A stretch of 64,000 bases of DNA from Pseudosulfitobacter pseudonitzschiae (GCF_900129395.1 NZ_FQVP01000003.1:1-64000), one strand, 5' to 3'; shown: positions 42,537-52,584, counted from the first letter of the stretch. Notes: a model not told the origin generated them from the sequence alone. Numbers and translations are program-made.

Positions 42537-44933
42537 ATGAAATTCACGCTGTCCTGGCTCAAGTCGCATCTGGAAACCGATGCCACACTGGATGAGATCA
42601 CATATGCGCTGACCGACCTCGGGCTTGAGGTTGAAGGCGTCGAAGATCGCGGGGCGGCGCTGGCGGCGTTTACCATCGGTTACGTGGAAAGCGCGGAAAA
42701 GCACCCCGATGCGGACCGTTTGCGCGTCTGTCAGGTGCAGACCGACGAGGGCGTAAAACAGATCATCTGTGGCGCCCCGAACGCGCGGCAGGGGATCACC
42801 GTGGTTGTGGCCAAGCCGGGCGTTTACGTGCCGGGCATCGACACCACCATCGGCGTCGGCACCATCCGTGGCATCGAAAGCTATGGCATGATGGCATCCG
42901 AGCGCGAGCTTGAGCTGTCGGAAGAGCATGACGGGATTATCGAGTTGGCATCGGGCGAGGTCGGGCAAACCTTCACCGACTGGCTGGCCGCGAATGATCC
43001 GGCCAAGGTCGATCCTGTGATCGAGATTGCGATTACCCCCAACCGCCCCGACGCCTTGGGCGTGCGCGGCATTGCCCGCGATCTGGCAGCGCGCGGTCTG
43101 GGCACGTTGAAACCCAGCGCGGTCGATGTGGTCGAGGGCAGCTTTGCCAGCGACATCAAGGTCAGCATCGACGACGACACGCTGGACGGCTGCCCGCTGT
43201 TCTGTGGCCGTGTGATCAGGGGCGTGAAAAATGGCCCCAGCCCTGTGTGGTTGCAGGACCGTCTGCGGGCTATCGGCCTGCGCCCGATCAGCTTCCTGGT
43301 CGATGTCACCAACTTCTTCACCTACGATCTGAACCGCCCCTTGCACGTCTTTGACGCGGACAAGGTTGCGGGAAACCTGCGCGTGCATCGCGCGGCGGGT
43401 GGGGAAACCATCACTGCGCTGGATGACAAGGACTATACCCTGCAAGCGGGCCAGATGGTGATTTCCGACGACAATGGCGTCGAAAGCATCGCGGGCATCA
43501 TGGGCGGCGCGGCCTCGGGCTGTACCGACGAGACGGTGAATGTCTTTGTCGAAAGCGCCTATTGGGATACGGTGCAGATCGCCTATGCGGGCCGTGCGCT
43601 GAAAATCAACTCGGACGCGCGCTATCGCTTTGAACGCGGGGTTGATCCTGCGTTCACACCCGAAGGGTTGGAACATGCCGTGCGGATGATCGTGGACCAT
43701 GCAGGCGGTGAGGCGTCGCACCCGGTGCAGGCCGGTTCGGTGCCCGACACGGCGCGCGCCTACAAACTGGACGCGGCACGGGTGCAATCGTTGGTCGGTA
43801 TGGAAATCCCCGAAAGCCAGCAGCGCCAGACGCTGACCGCGCTGGGCTTCCGGCTTGAGGGCGACATGGCCCACGTGCCCAGCTGGCGCCCCGATGTGCA
43901 GGGCGAGGCCGATCTGGTCGAAGAGGTCGCACGCATCGCCTCGCTGACCAAGCTGGAGGGCAAGCCGCTGCCGCGTCTGACCGCCGGCGTGTCGCGCCCC
44001 GTGATGACCCCAAGCCAGCGTCGCGAGCAGATTGCACGGCGCACCACGGCGGCGCTGGGGTATAACGAACTGGTCACCTACAGCTTTATTGATCAGGCCA
44101 GTGCCGCGCTGTTTGGAGGTGGGGATGACCTGACGCGGCTGGAAAACCCGATTTCCACTGACATGAGCCATATGCGCCCCGCGCTGCTGCCCGGTCTGCT
44201 GGCCGCCGCGGCGCGCAACCAGGCGCGCGGGTTCTCTGATCTGGCGTTCTTCGAGGTTGGCCCCGCCTTCCACGGCGGCGAGCCGGGCGAACAGCACACG
44301 TTGGTCAGTGGCCTGCTGGTCGGACGCACCGGCCCCAAGGACGTGCACGGTGCCTCGCGCCCTGTCGATGTCTACGATGTCAAAGCCGACGCCGAGGCGA
44401 TCCTGGCCGCCATGGGCGCGCCTGCCAAGGTGCAGATCCTGCGTGGCGCATCAGACTGGTGGCACCCGGGCCGTCACGGCAAGATCTGCCTCGGGCCGAA
44501 AAAGGTGCTGGGCGTCTTTGGCGAGGTTCATCCGCGCGTTCTGGCCGCCATGGACGTCAAGGGCCCCGCGATGGCCTTTACCCTGTGGCCCGACGAAGTT
44601 CCGATGCCGCGCAAATCCGGTGCCAGCAAGGGCGCGCTGACCATCAGCGACCTGCAAGCGGTCGAGCGTGACTTTGCCTTTGTGGTCGACGCCGAAGTCG
44701 AGGCGCTGACGCTGGTCAACGCCGCCCAAGGGGCCGACAAGGCGTTGATCGAAGACGTGCGCGTGTTCGACGAATTCATCGGCGGCAGCCTGGGCGAGGG
44801 CAAGAAATCGCTGGCCATCACCGTGCGCCTGCAACCCACCGACAAGACGCTGAAAGAGGCCGACATCGAGGCGGTCAGCGCCAAGGTGGTCGAGAAGGTG
44901 ACGAAGGCAACCGGCGGCACGCTGCGGGGATAA
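42537..44933 (+). CDS. pheT: Phenylalanyl-tRNA synthetase beta subunit
   Basis: Beta subunit of 798 aa. The domain order is an N-terminal tRNA-binding EMAP-like domain (VCQVQTDEGVKQIICGAPNA), B3/B4 editing domain (GLRPISFLVDVTNFFTYDLN), B5 domain, pseudo-catalytic core (LGYNELVTYSFIDQASAALF) and C-terminal FDX anticodon-binding domain. It forms the heterotetramer with PheS. It is complete, although separated from pheS by about 900 bp of extra genes. Confidence 0.97.
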   Translation: MKFTLSWLKSHLETDATLDEITYALTDLGLEVEGVEDRGAALAAFTIGYVESAEKHPDADRLRVCQVQTDEGVKQIICGAPNARQGITVVVAKPGVYVPGIDTTIGVGTIRGIESYGMMASERELELSEEHDGIIELASGEVGQTFTDWLAANDPAKVDPVIEIAITPNRPDALGVRGIARDLAARGLGTLKPSAVDVVEGSFASDIKVSIDDDTLDGCPLFCGRVIRGVKNGPSPVWLQDRLRAIGLRPISFLVDVTNFFTYDLNRPLHVFDADKVAGNLRVHRAAGGETITALDDKDYTLQAGQMVISDDNGVESIAGIMGGAASGCTDETVNVFVESAYWDTVQIAYAGRALKINSDARYRFERGVDPAFTPEGLEHAVRMIVDHAGGEASHPVQAGSVPDTARAYKLDAARVQSLVGMEIPESQQRQTLTALGFRLEGDMAHVPSWRPDVQGEADLVEEVARIASLTKLEGKPLPRLTAGVSRPVMTPSQRREQIARRTTAALGYNELVTYSFIDQASAALFGGGDDLTRLENPISTDMSHMRPALLPGLLAAAARNQARGFSDLAFFEVGPAFHGGEPGEQHTLVSGLLVGRTGPKDVHGASRPVDVYDVKADAEAILAAMGAPAKVQILRGASDWWHPGRHGKICLGPKKVLGVFGEVHPRVLAAMDVKGPAMAFTLWPDEVPMPRKSGASKGALTISDLQAVERDFAFVVDAEVEALTLVNAAQGADKALIEDVRVFDEFIGGSLGEGKKSLAITVRLQPTDKTLKEADIEAVSAKVVEKVTKATGGTLRG

Positions 44934-44951
44934 TCTGCGAAAGGAATTGTG

Positions 44952-45401
44952 ATGACACTCAAGGTATATCTTTCCGGCGAAATCCACACCGATTGGCGCG
45001 ACCAGATCATTCAGGGCGCGCAGGGGCTGGACGTGTCCTTTGACAGCCCCGTCACCGATCATGCCGCCAGTGACGATTGCGGTGTTGAAATCCTTGGGGC
45101 CGAGCCAGACAAGTTCTGGCACGACCGCAAGGGGGCGCAGTTGAACGCCATCCGCACCCGCAAGGGCATTGCGGATGCCGACGTTGTGGTGGTGCGTTTT
45201 GGCGACCAGTACAAGCAATGGAACGCGGCCTTTGACGCGGGGCAGGCGGCCGCCTTGGGCAAATCGCTGATTGTCCTGCACGGCCCCGACCATGCCCACG
45301 CGCTGAAAGAGGTCGACGCCGCAGCTTTGGCCGTGGCGCAAGAGCCGCATCAGGTGGTCGATATCCTGCGCTATGTGCTGACCGGAAAACTGCCCGGCTG
45401 A
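44952..45401 (+). CDS. YtoQ family protein
   Basis: Protein of 149 aa matching the YtoQ family (KVYLSGEIHTDWRDQI, SPVTDHAASDDCG, RKGIADADVVVVRFGDQYKQ). It is related to nucleoside 2-deoxyribosyltransferase-like folds; activity unknown. GTG at 44949 is also possible, but ATG at 44952 has the better spacing from AAGGAA. It lies 18 bp after pheT. Confidence 0.88.
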   Translation: MTLKVYLSGEIHTDWRDQIIQGAQGLDVSFDSPVTDHAASDDCGVEILGAEPDKFWHDRKGAQLNAIRTRKGIADADVVVVRFGDQYKQWNAAFDAGQAAALGKSLIVLHGPDHAHALKEVDAAALAVAQEPHQVVDILRYVLTGKLPG

Positions 45402-45545
45402 ACCTGCCGCTGATTGTTTCCAAAAATCGCCAATGCGCTGGCAGGTCTGTGAAATTGCCTGCCCAGATACAAAAACCTGTGTTAAATCGTATGCGTCGGC
45501 GCATCAAAAGCGATAACGCGCGCCACAATTAACGAGGGACCAAAC

Positions 45546-45977
45546 ATGCTGAACGAATTCAAAGCTTTCATCGCCAAGGGCAATGTCATGGACATGGCCG
45601 TTGGTATCATTGTGGGCGCTGCCTTTACCGCCATCGTCAGCTCGATGGTGGCTGATCTGATCAACCCGATCATCGGCTTGTTCACCGGTGGTGTCGATTT
45701 CACCAACAATTACGCGGTTCTGTCCGGTGAGGTTCCGGCTGGTGCATCGTTGGAAGCTGCCCGTGAGGCGGGCGCATCGGTCTTTGCTTATGGATCGTTC
45801 CTGATGGCTGTCATCAACTTCCTGATCATCGCATTTGTGGTGTTCATGCTGGTCAAGATGGTCAACCGCATCAAATCCGCCGCTGAAAAGCCCAAGGATG
45901 TCGCCCCCGAGGTGCCCGCGGGCCCGTCCGAGCTGGACGTGCTGCTGGAAATCCGCGACCAGCTGGCCAAGCGTTAA
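45546..45977 (+). CDS. mscL: Large-conductance mechanosensitive channel
   Basis: Homopentameric osmotic safety valve of 143 aa. TM1 region [20 protein letters not shown] and [20 protein letters not shown] carry the MscL signature. TM2 lies around [20 protein letters not shown], with the C-terminal helix [11 protein letters not shown]. It is followed by an intrinsic terminator. Confidence 0.97.
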   Translation: MLNEFKAFIAKGNVMDMAVGIIVGAAFTAIVSSMVADLINPIIGLFTGGVDFTNNYAVLSGEVPAGASLEAAREAGASVFAYGSFLMAVINFLIIAFVVFMLVKMVNRIKSAAEKPKDVAPEVPAGPSELDVLLEIRDQLAKR

Positions 45978-45984
45978 ACAGGCA

Positions 45985-46016
45985 AAGGCCCGCGCAGATC
46001 GCTCCGCACGGGCCTT
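45985..46016 (+). terminator. Terminator of mscL
   Basis: AAGGCCCG pairs with CGGGCCTT, followed by TTCGCTT, starting 8 bp after the mscL stop. Confidence 0.8.
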
Positions 46017-46020
46017 TTCG

Positions 46021-46048
46021 CTTCATCTTGCCGGTTAAACTCCGGGGG
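46021..46048 (-). repeat. Dispersed Rhodobacterales intergenic repeat, copy 3
   Basis: On the minus strand: CCCCCGGAGTTTAACCGGCAAGATGAAG. It shares the GGCAAGATGAAG core with the copies at 32046, 33943 and 56418 and lies 40 bp after the ald stop, at a gene end as for the others. Confidence 0.5.
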
Positions 46049-46088
46049 AAGGCGCGTATGCGCCGAGGGGCAGAGCCCCAGCCGACGC

Positions 46089-47207
46089 TTATAGTTTCAG
46101 CGCGTCCTCGGGTGTGGTCACAGCCAGCCCCAGCGCCTCGCCCACGGCCGCATATGTCAGCTTGCCCGCGTGCACGTTCAGCCCTGCCAGCAGGTGCGGA
46201 TCATCGGCACAGGCCTGTTTCCAACCTTTGTCGGCCAGTGCCAGCATGAAGGGCATCGTGGCATTGCCCAAGGCAATGGTGGATGTCCGCGCAACAGCCC
46301 CCGGCATGTTGGCCACGCAGTAATGCATGATCCCGTCCACGTCATAGATCGGGTCCTGGTGCGTGGTGGCTTTGGATGTCTCGAAGCACCCGCCCTGATC
46401 AATCGCCACATCCACCAGCGCCGCGCCGGGCTTCAGCTCGGACAGTTGCGCCCGTGACAGCAGCTTGGGTGCGGCAGCGCCCGGCACCAGCACTGCGCCG
46501 ATGATCATGTCGGCGGAACGCGCCAACTCGATGGTGTTGCCCGCGCTGGCATAGCTGGTCTTGAACACACCGGCAAAGGTATCGTCCAGATAGCGCATAC
46601 GCGGCAGTGAACGGTCCAGCACGGTCACGTCCGCGCCCATGCCCGCCGCGACACGCGCGGCATGGGTGCCGACCACCCCACCGCCGATCACCACGACTCG
46701 GGCGGGGCTGACACCCGGCACACCGCCCAGCAGCACGCCGCGCCCGCCATTGGCCTTTTGCAGCGTCCACGCGCCGACCTGCGGTGCCAGCCGGCCGGCA
46801 ACCTCGGACATCGGGGCCAGCAATGGCAGCCCGCCCATGCGGTCGGTCACGGTCTCGTAGGCGATGCAGGTCGCGCCCGAGGCCAGAAGGTCGTGGGTCT
46901 GGTCGGGGTCCGGTGCCAGATGCAGATAGGTGAACAGTACCTGCCCCTCGCGCAGCATCTTGCGCTCGACGGCCTGGGGTTCCTTGACCTTGACGATCAT
47001 GTCAGCGGCGGCAAAGACCTCTTTGGCCGTGCCGAGGATCTGCGCGCCCGCAGCCGTGTAAGCCGTGTCTTCAAACCCCGCGCCAACGCCGGCACCCGCC
47101 TGAATGAGGACGGTGTGACCGTGCGCCACGGCCTCTTGTGCGGCGTTGGGGGTAATCCCGACGCGAAATTCCTGTGGTTTGATCTCTGTTGGACATCCGA
47201 TTTTCAT
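46089..47207 (-). CDS. ald: Alanine dehydrogenase
   Basis: NAD-dependent enzyme of 372 aa converting L-alanine to pyruvate and ammonium. It begins MKIGCPTEIKPQEFRVGITP and has the NAD-binding VVVIGGGVVGTHAARVAAGM, the catalytic His/Lys regions (YLHLAPD), and DVAIDQGGCFETSKATTHQD. Start 47207 follows GGGAG. It is divergent from an Lrp-family gene, an arrangement like ald/aldR. Confidence 0.97.
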   Translation of the reverse strand: MKIGCPTEIKPQEFRVGITPNAAQEAVAHGHTVLIQAGAGVGAGFEDTAYTAAGAQILGTAKEVFAAADMIVKVKEPQAVERKMLREGQVLFTYLHLAPDPDQTHDLLASGATCIAYETVTDRMGGLPLLAPMSEVAGRLAPQVGAWTLQKANGGRGVLLGGVPGVSPARVVVIGGGVVGTHAARVAAGMGADVTVLDRSLPRMRYLDDTFAGVFKTSYASAGNTIELARSADMIIGAVLVPGAAAPKLLSRAQLSELKPGAALVDVAIDQGGCFETSKATTHQDPIYDVDGIMHYCVANMPGAVARTSTIALGNATMPFMLALADKGWKQACADDPHLLAGLNVHAGKLTYAAVGEALGLAVTTPEDALKL

Positions 47208-47348
47208 CTGCCACTCCCTCGTGTTGCAGTATGACGCACAGTTTATTGCCTTTCGGCCGCAAGAACCCACGAAAGGCCCCTCGCCATTTGCCCCTTTCGT
47301 CGAATAGTCTGGCGTTGAAACGCTATTATTTCGAAGGAATGTGCGTAA

Positions 47349-47819
47349 ATGTCAGTAGATGCGACCGATCGGCGTATTCTCGAAGCGCTTCAGCGCAAGG
47401 GCCGGATGTCGAATGCGGACCTGTCGGAACAGGTCAACCTCAGCGCCTCGGCCTGTCACCGGCGGGTGCAGCGGCTGGAGGCCGAGGGATACATCCGAGA
47501 TTACGTTGCCTTGCTGGATGCACGCAAGATGGGCGTGTCGACAACGGTTTTCGTCGAAATCACGCTTCAGGGGCAGGCGGACGAGGTGTTGGACGCCTTT
47601 GAAAAAGCGGTGCGCCGGATACCTGATGTGCTGGAGTGTCACCTGATGGCAGGCACCGCCGATTATATCCTGAAAGTGGTCGCTGAAAACACCGAGGACT
47701 TTGCACGCATCCACCGTCAGCACCTGGCACGCCTGCCCGGTGTGGCGCAGATGCAGTCCAGCTTTGCCTTGCGAACGGTGTTCAAGACAACGGCCTTGCC
47801 GGTCTGGGGGGAGAAATGA
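47349..47819 (+). CDS. Lrp/AsnC-family regulator (AldR-like)
   Basis: Regulator of 156 aa with HTH (RRILEALQRKGRMSNADLSE, then NLSASACHRRVQRLEAEG) and RAM domain (VLECHLMAGTADYILKVV). Being divergent from ald, it probably activates alanine dehydrogenase in response to alanine. Its stop overlaps the start of the GMC oxidoreductase gene by four bases. Confidence 0.93.
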   Translation: MSVDATDRRILEALQRKGRMSNADLSEQVNLSASACHRRVQRLEAEGYIRDYVALLDARKMGVSTTVFVEITLQGQADEVLDAFEKAVRRIPDVLECHLMAGTADYILKVVAENTEDFARIHRQHLARLPGVAQMQSSFALRTVFKTTALPVWGEK

Positions 47820-49405
47820 GCGATTGGGATTATATCGTTGTCGGCGCAGGCAGCGCCGGTTGCGTGGTGTCCAAGCGTCTGAGCGATGCGGGGCACCGCG
47901 TGTTGCTGTTAGAGGCGGGCGGCAAGGACAACTACCATTGGGTGCATATCCCCATGGGCTATCTCTATTGCATCGGCAATCCGCGCACCGACTGGATGTA
48001 TCGCACAGCACCTATGGACGGGTTGAACGGGCGGTCGCTGTTGTACCCACGCGGCAAGGTGTTGGGCGGCTGTTCGTCGATCAACGGCATGTTGTACCTG
48101 CGCGGGCAGGCGGCGGACTACGATGGCTGGCGGCAAATGGGGCTGACCGGCTGGGGCTGGGACGATGTGCTGCCCTATTTCAAGAAATCCGAAGATTACG
48201 TTGATGGACCGTCAGACATGCACGGGGCAGGCGGCGAATGGCGGGTTGAGAACCAGCGCCTGCACTGGGACCTGCTGGACGACTGGATGGAGGCGGCTGC
48301 GGCCTGGGGCTTGCCCAAGGTCACCGATTTCAACACCGGCGACAACGAAGGCGTGGGATATTTCCGCGTCAATCAGCGCAACGGCTGGCGCATGAACACG
48401 GCCAAGGCGTTCCTGCGCACCGCGACGGGCAAGACGCTGAAGGTCGAGACACAGGCCCACACCCGCCGCATCCTGATAAAGGACGGGCGCGCCGTGGGCG
48501 TGGAATACGACCGTGCCGGAGAGACCCGACAGGCGCGGGCGGGGGCCGAGGTGATCCTGTGTGCCGGTGCGGTCAACAGTCCGCAAATCCTGCAACTGTC
48601 GGGCATCGGCCCGGGCGATCTGTTACAAGAACATGGGATCGGCGTACAACATGACGCGCCACAGGTGGGGGCCAACCTGCAAGACCACTTGCAATTGCGC
48701 TGTGCCTGGCGGCTGACACGGGTCAAGACATTGAACACCATGGCCAACAGCCTGTGGGGCAAGGCGATGATCGGCATGGAATATGCCCTGCGCCGCAGCG
48801 GCCCGATGTCGATGGCCCCCAGCCAGTTGGGCGCGTTCAGCAAGTCGCGTCCCGACCTGGCCACGGCGGATCTGGAATATCACGTACAGCCGCTGTCGCT
48901 CGAGGCGTTTGGCCAGCCCTTGCACAATTACCCCGCAATCACCGCCAGTGTCTGCAACCTGCGTCCCGAAAGCCGTGGAACGGTGCAGATTGCGTCGGCG
49001 GACCCGCACGATGCGCCTGTCATCGCGCCCAACTACCTGTCCACCGAAGGCGACCGTCAGGTTGCGCGTGATGCCATCCGTCAGGTGCGTGAGATCATGG
49101 CGCAGACCCCGATGCAACGTTATGCGCCGGAAGAATTGAAGCCCGGCGCGCAGGCGCAGACCGATGCCGAGCTGACGCAGGCGGCAGGGGATGTGGGCAC
49201 GACAATCTTTCATCCCACCTGCACGGTGCGGATGGGGGGCGATGATGCGCCGCTGGACGGTGAGATGCGCCTGCGCGGGGTCGGCGGCCTGCGCGTGGTG
49301 GATGCCAGCGCCATGCCTGCCATCCCCAGTGGCAACACCAATGCGCCGACGATCATGATGGCGGAAAAGGCCAGCGACATGATCCTGGCCGCCGCACGCG
49401 GCTAA
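47816..49405 (+). CDS. GMC-family oxidoreductase (choline/alcohol dehydrogenase-like)
   Basis: FAD-dependent oxidoreductase of 529 aa. FAD-binding DYIVVGAGSAGCVVSKRL is at the N-terminus, then GKVLGGCSSINGMLYLRGQ (GMC signature 1) and GAVNSPQILQLSGIGPGDLL (signature 2). The C-terminal catalytic part is HPTCTVRMG, later SGNTNAPTIMMAEKASDMI. It resembles BetA, but no bet genes are nearby, so an alcohol dehydrogenase of unknown substrate is the safer name. It is coupled to the upstream Lrp gene. Confidence 0.92.
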   Translation: MSDWDYIVVGAGSAGCVVSKRLSDAGHRVLLLEAGGKDNYHWVHIPMGYLYCIGNPRTDWMYRTAPMDGLNGRSLLYPRGKVLGGCSSINGMLYLRGQAADYDGWRQMGLTGWGWDDVLPYFKKSEDYVDGPSDMHGAGGEWRVENQRLHWDLLDDWMEAAAAWGLPKVTDFNTGDNEGVGYFRVNQRNGWRMNTAKAFLRTATGKTLKVETQAHTRRILIKDGRAVGVEYDRAGETRQARAGAEVILCAGAVNSPQILQLSGIGPGDLLQEHGIGVQHDAPQVGANLQDHLQLRCAWRLTRVKTLNTMANSLWGKAMIGMEYALRRSGPMSMAPSQLGAFSKSRPDLATADLEYHVQPLSLEAFGQPLHNYPAITASVCNLRPESRGTVQIASADPHDAPVIAPNYLSTEGDRQVARDAIRQVREIMAQTPMQRYAPEELKPGAQAQTDAELTQAAGDVGTTIFHPTCTVRMGGDDAPLDGEMRLRGVGGLRVVDASAMPAIPSGNTNAPTIMMAEKASDMILAAARG

Positions 49406-49435
49406 GCGCGATTCGCCTGCCCCGGAAAACAACAA

Positions 49436-49463
49436 ACCCCCGCAGGCGTGGCCATGCGGGGGT
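49436..49463 (-). terminator. Terminator of rpsU
   Basis: ACCCCCGCA pairs with TGCGGGGGT; on the minus strand it is followed by TTGTTGTTTT, 35 bp after the rpsU stop. Confidence 0.85.
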
Positions 49464-49497
49464 CCGTAATCTTAAAGCAGCTTACGCCGGGGATGAC

Positions 49498-49704
49498 TTA
49501 CATCATACCTTCGCGTTGAGCCTTTTTGCGTGCCAGCTTGCGGGCACGGCGGATCGCTTCGGCTTTCTCGCGTGCTTTTTTCTCGGAGGGTTTCTCGAAA
49601 TGCTGCTTAAGCTTCATTTCACGAAACACACCTTCGCGCTGAAGTTTTTTCTTCAGGGCGCGCAGCGCTTGATCGACGTTGTTGTCGCGAACACTAACCT
49701 GCAT
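49498..49704 (-). CDS. rpsU: 30S ribosomal protein S21
   Basis: Basic 68-aa protein with the S21 pattern [20 protein letters not shown], then [20 protein letters not shown]. It assists initiation on the small subunit. It is monocistronic here, with its own terminator. Confidence 0.96.
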   Translation of the reverse strand: MQVSVRDNNVDQALRALKKKLQREGVFREMKLKQHFEKPSEKKAREKAEAIRRARKLARKKAQREGMM

Positions 49705-49820
49705 GTGGTTTTCACCACCTTTCTAAGTTGAGTTGCAAGGATTTGCAGGAAGTGGGCATATAGCAACTGTGACCTAGTTTGTCCAGTACCCGGACGCACC
49801 CGCCACAAGGAGGTATCGAG

Positions 49821-50513
49821 ATGAACGCGAACTATGCCGAAACCAAGGAGGCGCTGTTGCAGGCGGCCCTGAGCCACGTGGCATTCGACGGCTGGACCGA
49901 TGCGACCTTTCAGGCCGCCATCCGCGACGCGGACGTGGCGCCGGCGGTTGCGCGTGCCGTGTGCCCGCGCGGTGCGGTCGATCTGGCGCTGGCCTATCAT
50001 GCGGCGGGCGATCAGGCGATGGTCGCGCGGTTGCAGTCCGAAGACCTGAGCGCCCTGCGCTTTCGTGACCGCATCGCTGCCGCCGTGCGCTACCGGCTTG
50101 AGGCGGTCGAGGACAAGGAAGCCGTGCGCCGTGGCACCACGCTGTTTGCGCTGCCCACTCATGCCGCCGACGGGGCCAAGGCGATCTGGGGCACGGCCGA
50201 TGCCATCTGGACCGCGTTGGGTGACACCTCGGACGATGTGAACTGGTACACCAAGCGGGCCACGCTGTCGGGTGTCTATGGTTCGACTGTGCTGTACTGG
50301 CTGGGCGATGACAGTATCGACCACCAGGCGACATGGGCGTTTCTGGACAGGCGCATCGACAACGTCATGCAGATCGAAAAGCTCAAGGCGCAGGTGCGTG
50401 ACAATCCTGTTCTGTCCAGGCTGATGGCAGGCCCGAACAAGTTGATGGAAGCGATCAGGCGCCCTTCGGACCGGGGCGGTTTTCCCGGTCGCTGGAGCAA
50501 GCCCCGCAATTGA
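49821..50513 (+). CDS. COQ9 family protein
   Basis: Protein of 230 aa of the COQ9 family, a lipid-binding factor for ubiquinone biosynthesis (supports Coq7 in eukaryotes). The TetR-like N-terminus is LLQAALSHVAFDGWTDATFQ. The C-terminal part includes SDDVNWYTKRATLSGVYGST and TWAFLDRRIDNVM. Start 49821 follows AAGGAGG. Confidence 0.92.
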   Translation: MNANYAETKEALLQAALSHVAFDGWTDATFQAAIRDADVAPAVARAVCPRGAVDLALAYHAAGDQAMVARLQSEDLSALRFRDRIAAAVRYRLEAVEDKEAVRRGTTLFALPTHAADGAKAIWGTADAIWTALGDTSDDVNWYTKRATLSGVYGSTVLYWLGDDSIDHQATWAFLDRRIDNVMQIEKLKAQVRDNPVLSRLMAGPNKLMEAIRRPSDRGGFPGRWSKPRN

Positions 50514-50606
50514 CGCCACGTGCCGCGCCTGCCGCGTGATGTGCTGTCGGTTCCGTCCCGGCCTGCGCCCTGCTAGGCATGTGAAAATGACATTCAGGAG
50601 TTCCCC

Positions 50607-51596
50607 ATGACACAGACCATGCGCGCGATCGAGATCACCAAGCCCGGCGGGCCGGACGTATTGCAACCCACCGAACGCCCGATGCCGCAGGCCGGGCACG
50701 GTCAGGTTGTCATCAAGGTGGCCTTTGCCGGTGTGAACCGCCCCGACGCCCTGCAACGTGCAGGCATGTACGCGCCACCCAAGACCGCCAGCGATCTGCC
50801 GGGGCTGGAAGCGTCGGGCGTGATCACCGAAGTTGGCGCAGGCGTGACCGATTGGGCCGTGGGCGACAAGGTATGTGCCCTGCTGCCCGGCGGTGGCTAT
50901 GCAGAATACGTGGCAACACCCGCCGCGCATTGCCTGCCTGTGCCTGACGGCATGGACATGAAACAGGCGGCTTGCCTGCCCGAAACCTTCTTTACCGTCT
51001 GGTCCAACGTGTTCACGCGCGGCGGGCTGAAAGGCGGCGAGCGGTTCCTGATCCACGGCGGGTCCAGCGGGATCGGCACGACGGCAATCCAGTTGGCCCA
51101 GCACTTTGGCGCACGGGTCTTTGTCACCGCTGGGTCGGCAGAAAAATGTGCCGCCTGTGTTGAACTGGGCGCAGAGCGGGCGATCAACTACAAGGACGAG
51201 GATTTCGTCGAGGTCATGAAAGAGGCAGGCGGCGCCGATCTGATCCTGGACATGGTGGGCGGCGATTACATCCCGCGCAACCTGTCGGCGCTGGCCGATG
51301 ATGGGCGGCTGGTGCAGATCGCGTTCCTGCAAGGGCCCAAGGTCGAGATGAACTTTGCCCCGTTGATGACGCGCCGACTGACGATGACGGGCAGCACGCT
51401 GCGTCCGCAAAGCGATCTGGCCAAGGCGCGCATCGCACAGGACCTGCGCGAAGCGGTCTGGCCGTTGCTGGCGGCGGGCAAGATTGCGCCGGTGATGGAC
51501 AGCACCTTTGCCTTCGAGCAAGCGTGCGACGCGCACGCGCGCATGGAAACCAGCACCCATATCGGTAAGATCGTTCTGGAAATCGGCGGCGCATAA
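50607..51596 (+). CDS. NAD(P)H-quinone oxidoreductase, PIG3-like (MDR)
   Basis: Zinc-free medium-chain dehydrogenase/reductase of 329 aa. It has GHGQVVIKVAFAGVNRPDAL, the nucleotide-binding FLIHGGSSGIGTTAIQLAQH, and the PIG3-type end (THIGKIVLEIG). It probably reduces quinones with NADPH. It lies 13 bp before a second quinone oxidoreductase gene. Confidence 0.93.
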   Translation: MTQTMRAIEITKPGGPDVLQPTERPMPQAGHGQVVIKVAFAGVNRPDALQRAGMYAPPKTASDLPGLEASGVITEVGAGVTDWAVGDKVCALLPGGGYAEYVATPAAHCLPVPDGMDMKQAACLPETFFTVWSNVFTRGGLKGGERFLIHGGSSGIGTTAIQLAQHFGARVFVTAGSAEKCAACVELGAERAINYKDEDFVEVMKEAGGADLILDMVGGDYIPRNLSALADDGRLVQIAFLQGPKVEMNFAPLMTRRLTMTGSTLRPQSDLAKARIAQDLREAVWPLLAAGKIAPVMDSTFAFEQACDAHARMETSTHIGKIVLEIGGA

Positions 51597-51609
51597 GGGG
51601 GTCCCTGAC

Positions 51610-52584
51610 ATGGCACTGACAGCAATCATCAAGGAAAACGGCGGGCCCGAGAATTTTGTTCTCGAAGACCGCCCCGTCGGAGATCCCGGCCCCGGTGAAG
51701 TGCGTATCGCGCACAAGGCGGTGGGGCTGAATTTCATCGACGTGTACCAGCGCACGGGGCTTTATCCGATGAAACTGCCTCACGCGCTGGGGATGGAGGC
51801 CGCCGGGATCATCGAGGCGGTGGGCGAGGGGGTCACACACCTCAGCGTTGGTGACCGTGCAGCCTATGCGGCACAACCACCCGGTGCCTATTGCGAGGCG
51901 CGGGTGATGCCCGCGGCACAGGTCTGTCCGCTGCCCGACGACATCAGCTTTGAACAGGGTGCGGCGATGATGCTGAAAGGCATGACGGTAGAGTATCTGC
52001 TGCATCGGACAACGCCATTGCAAATGAACAATACGGTGCTGTTCCACGCGGCCGCCGGCGGTGTGGGGCTGATCGCCTGTCAATGGGCGCGGTCGGAAGG
52101 GATCAAGCTGATCGGCACCGCTGGTACGGACGAAAAATGCGCGCTGGCGCGCGAGCATGGGGCCGCGCATTGCATCAACTATCGCACCGAGGACTGGGTC
52201 GCACGGGTGCGTGAACTGACCGACGGCAAGGGCGTTGACGCGGTGATGGACGCCGTGGGCAAGGACACGTTCGACGGATCGCTGAATTGCCTGAAACCTC
52301 TGGGCATGATGATCTCGTTCGGGAATGCTTCTGGGCCGGTGCCGCCGTTTGACCTGGGCATTCTGGGCCCCAAGGGATCGTTGAAAATCACCCGACCGTC
52401 GATCTTTACCCATATTGCCGACCACAAAACCTGTCAGCAAATGGCGCAACACCTGTTCGACAAGGTACTGTCCGGTGATGTGGAGATCCGCATCGATCAA
52501 CGGTTTGCGCTGAAAGATGTGGCCGAAGCGCACCGCGCGCTGGAGGCCCGCAAGACGACCGGCAGCACCATCCTGACGCTGTAG
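51610..52584 (+). CDS. NADPH:quinone oxidoreductase (QOR type)
   Basis: MDR-family protein of 324 aa close to the bacterial QOR group: NFVLEDRPVGDPGPGEVRIA, HKAVGLNFIDVYQRTGLYP, nucleotide-binding VLFHAAAGGVGLIACQWARS, and end TTGSTILTL. Start 51610 (MALTAIIKENGG). It forms a tandem with the preceding paralog-like reductase; both lack the structural zinc cysteines. Confidence 0.94.
   Translation: MALTAIIKENGGPENFVLEDRPVGDPGPGEVRIAHKAVGLNFIDVYQRTGLYPMKLPHALGMEAAGIIEAVGEGVTHLSVGDRAAYAAQPPGAYCEARVMPAAQVCPLPDDISFEQGAAMMLKGMTVEYLLHRTTPLQMNNTVLFHAAAGGVGLIACQWARSEGIKLIGTAGTDEKCALAREHGAAHCINYRTEDWVARVRELTDGKGVDAVMDAVGKDTFDGSLNCLKPLGMMISFGNASGPVPPFDLGILGPKGSLKITRPSIFTHIADHKTCQQMAQHLFDKVLSGDVEIRIDQRFALKDVAEAHRALEARKTTGSTILTL

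Noticed and set aside
42126-44348. 740-codon open frame antisense to pheT
   Set aside because: Mirror frame of a clearly conserved synthetase in GC-rich DNA; no motif or ribosome site.
49653-51755. 700-codon open frame antisense to COQ9 and quinone oxidoreductase genes
   Set aside because: Shadow frame; the plus-strand genes have clear family motifs.
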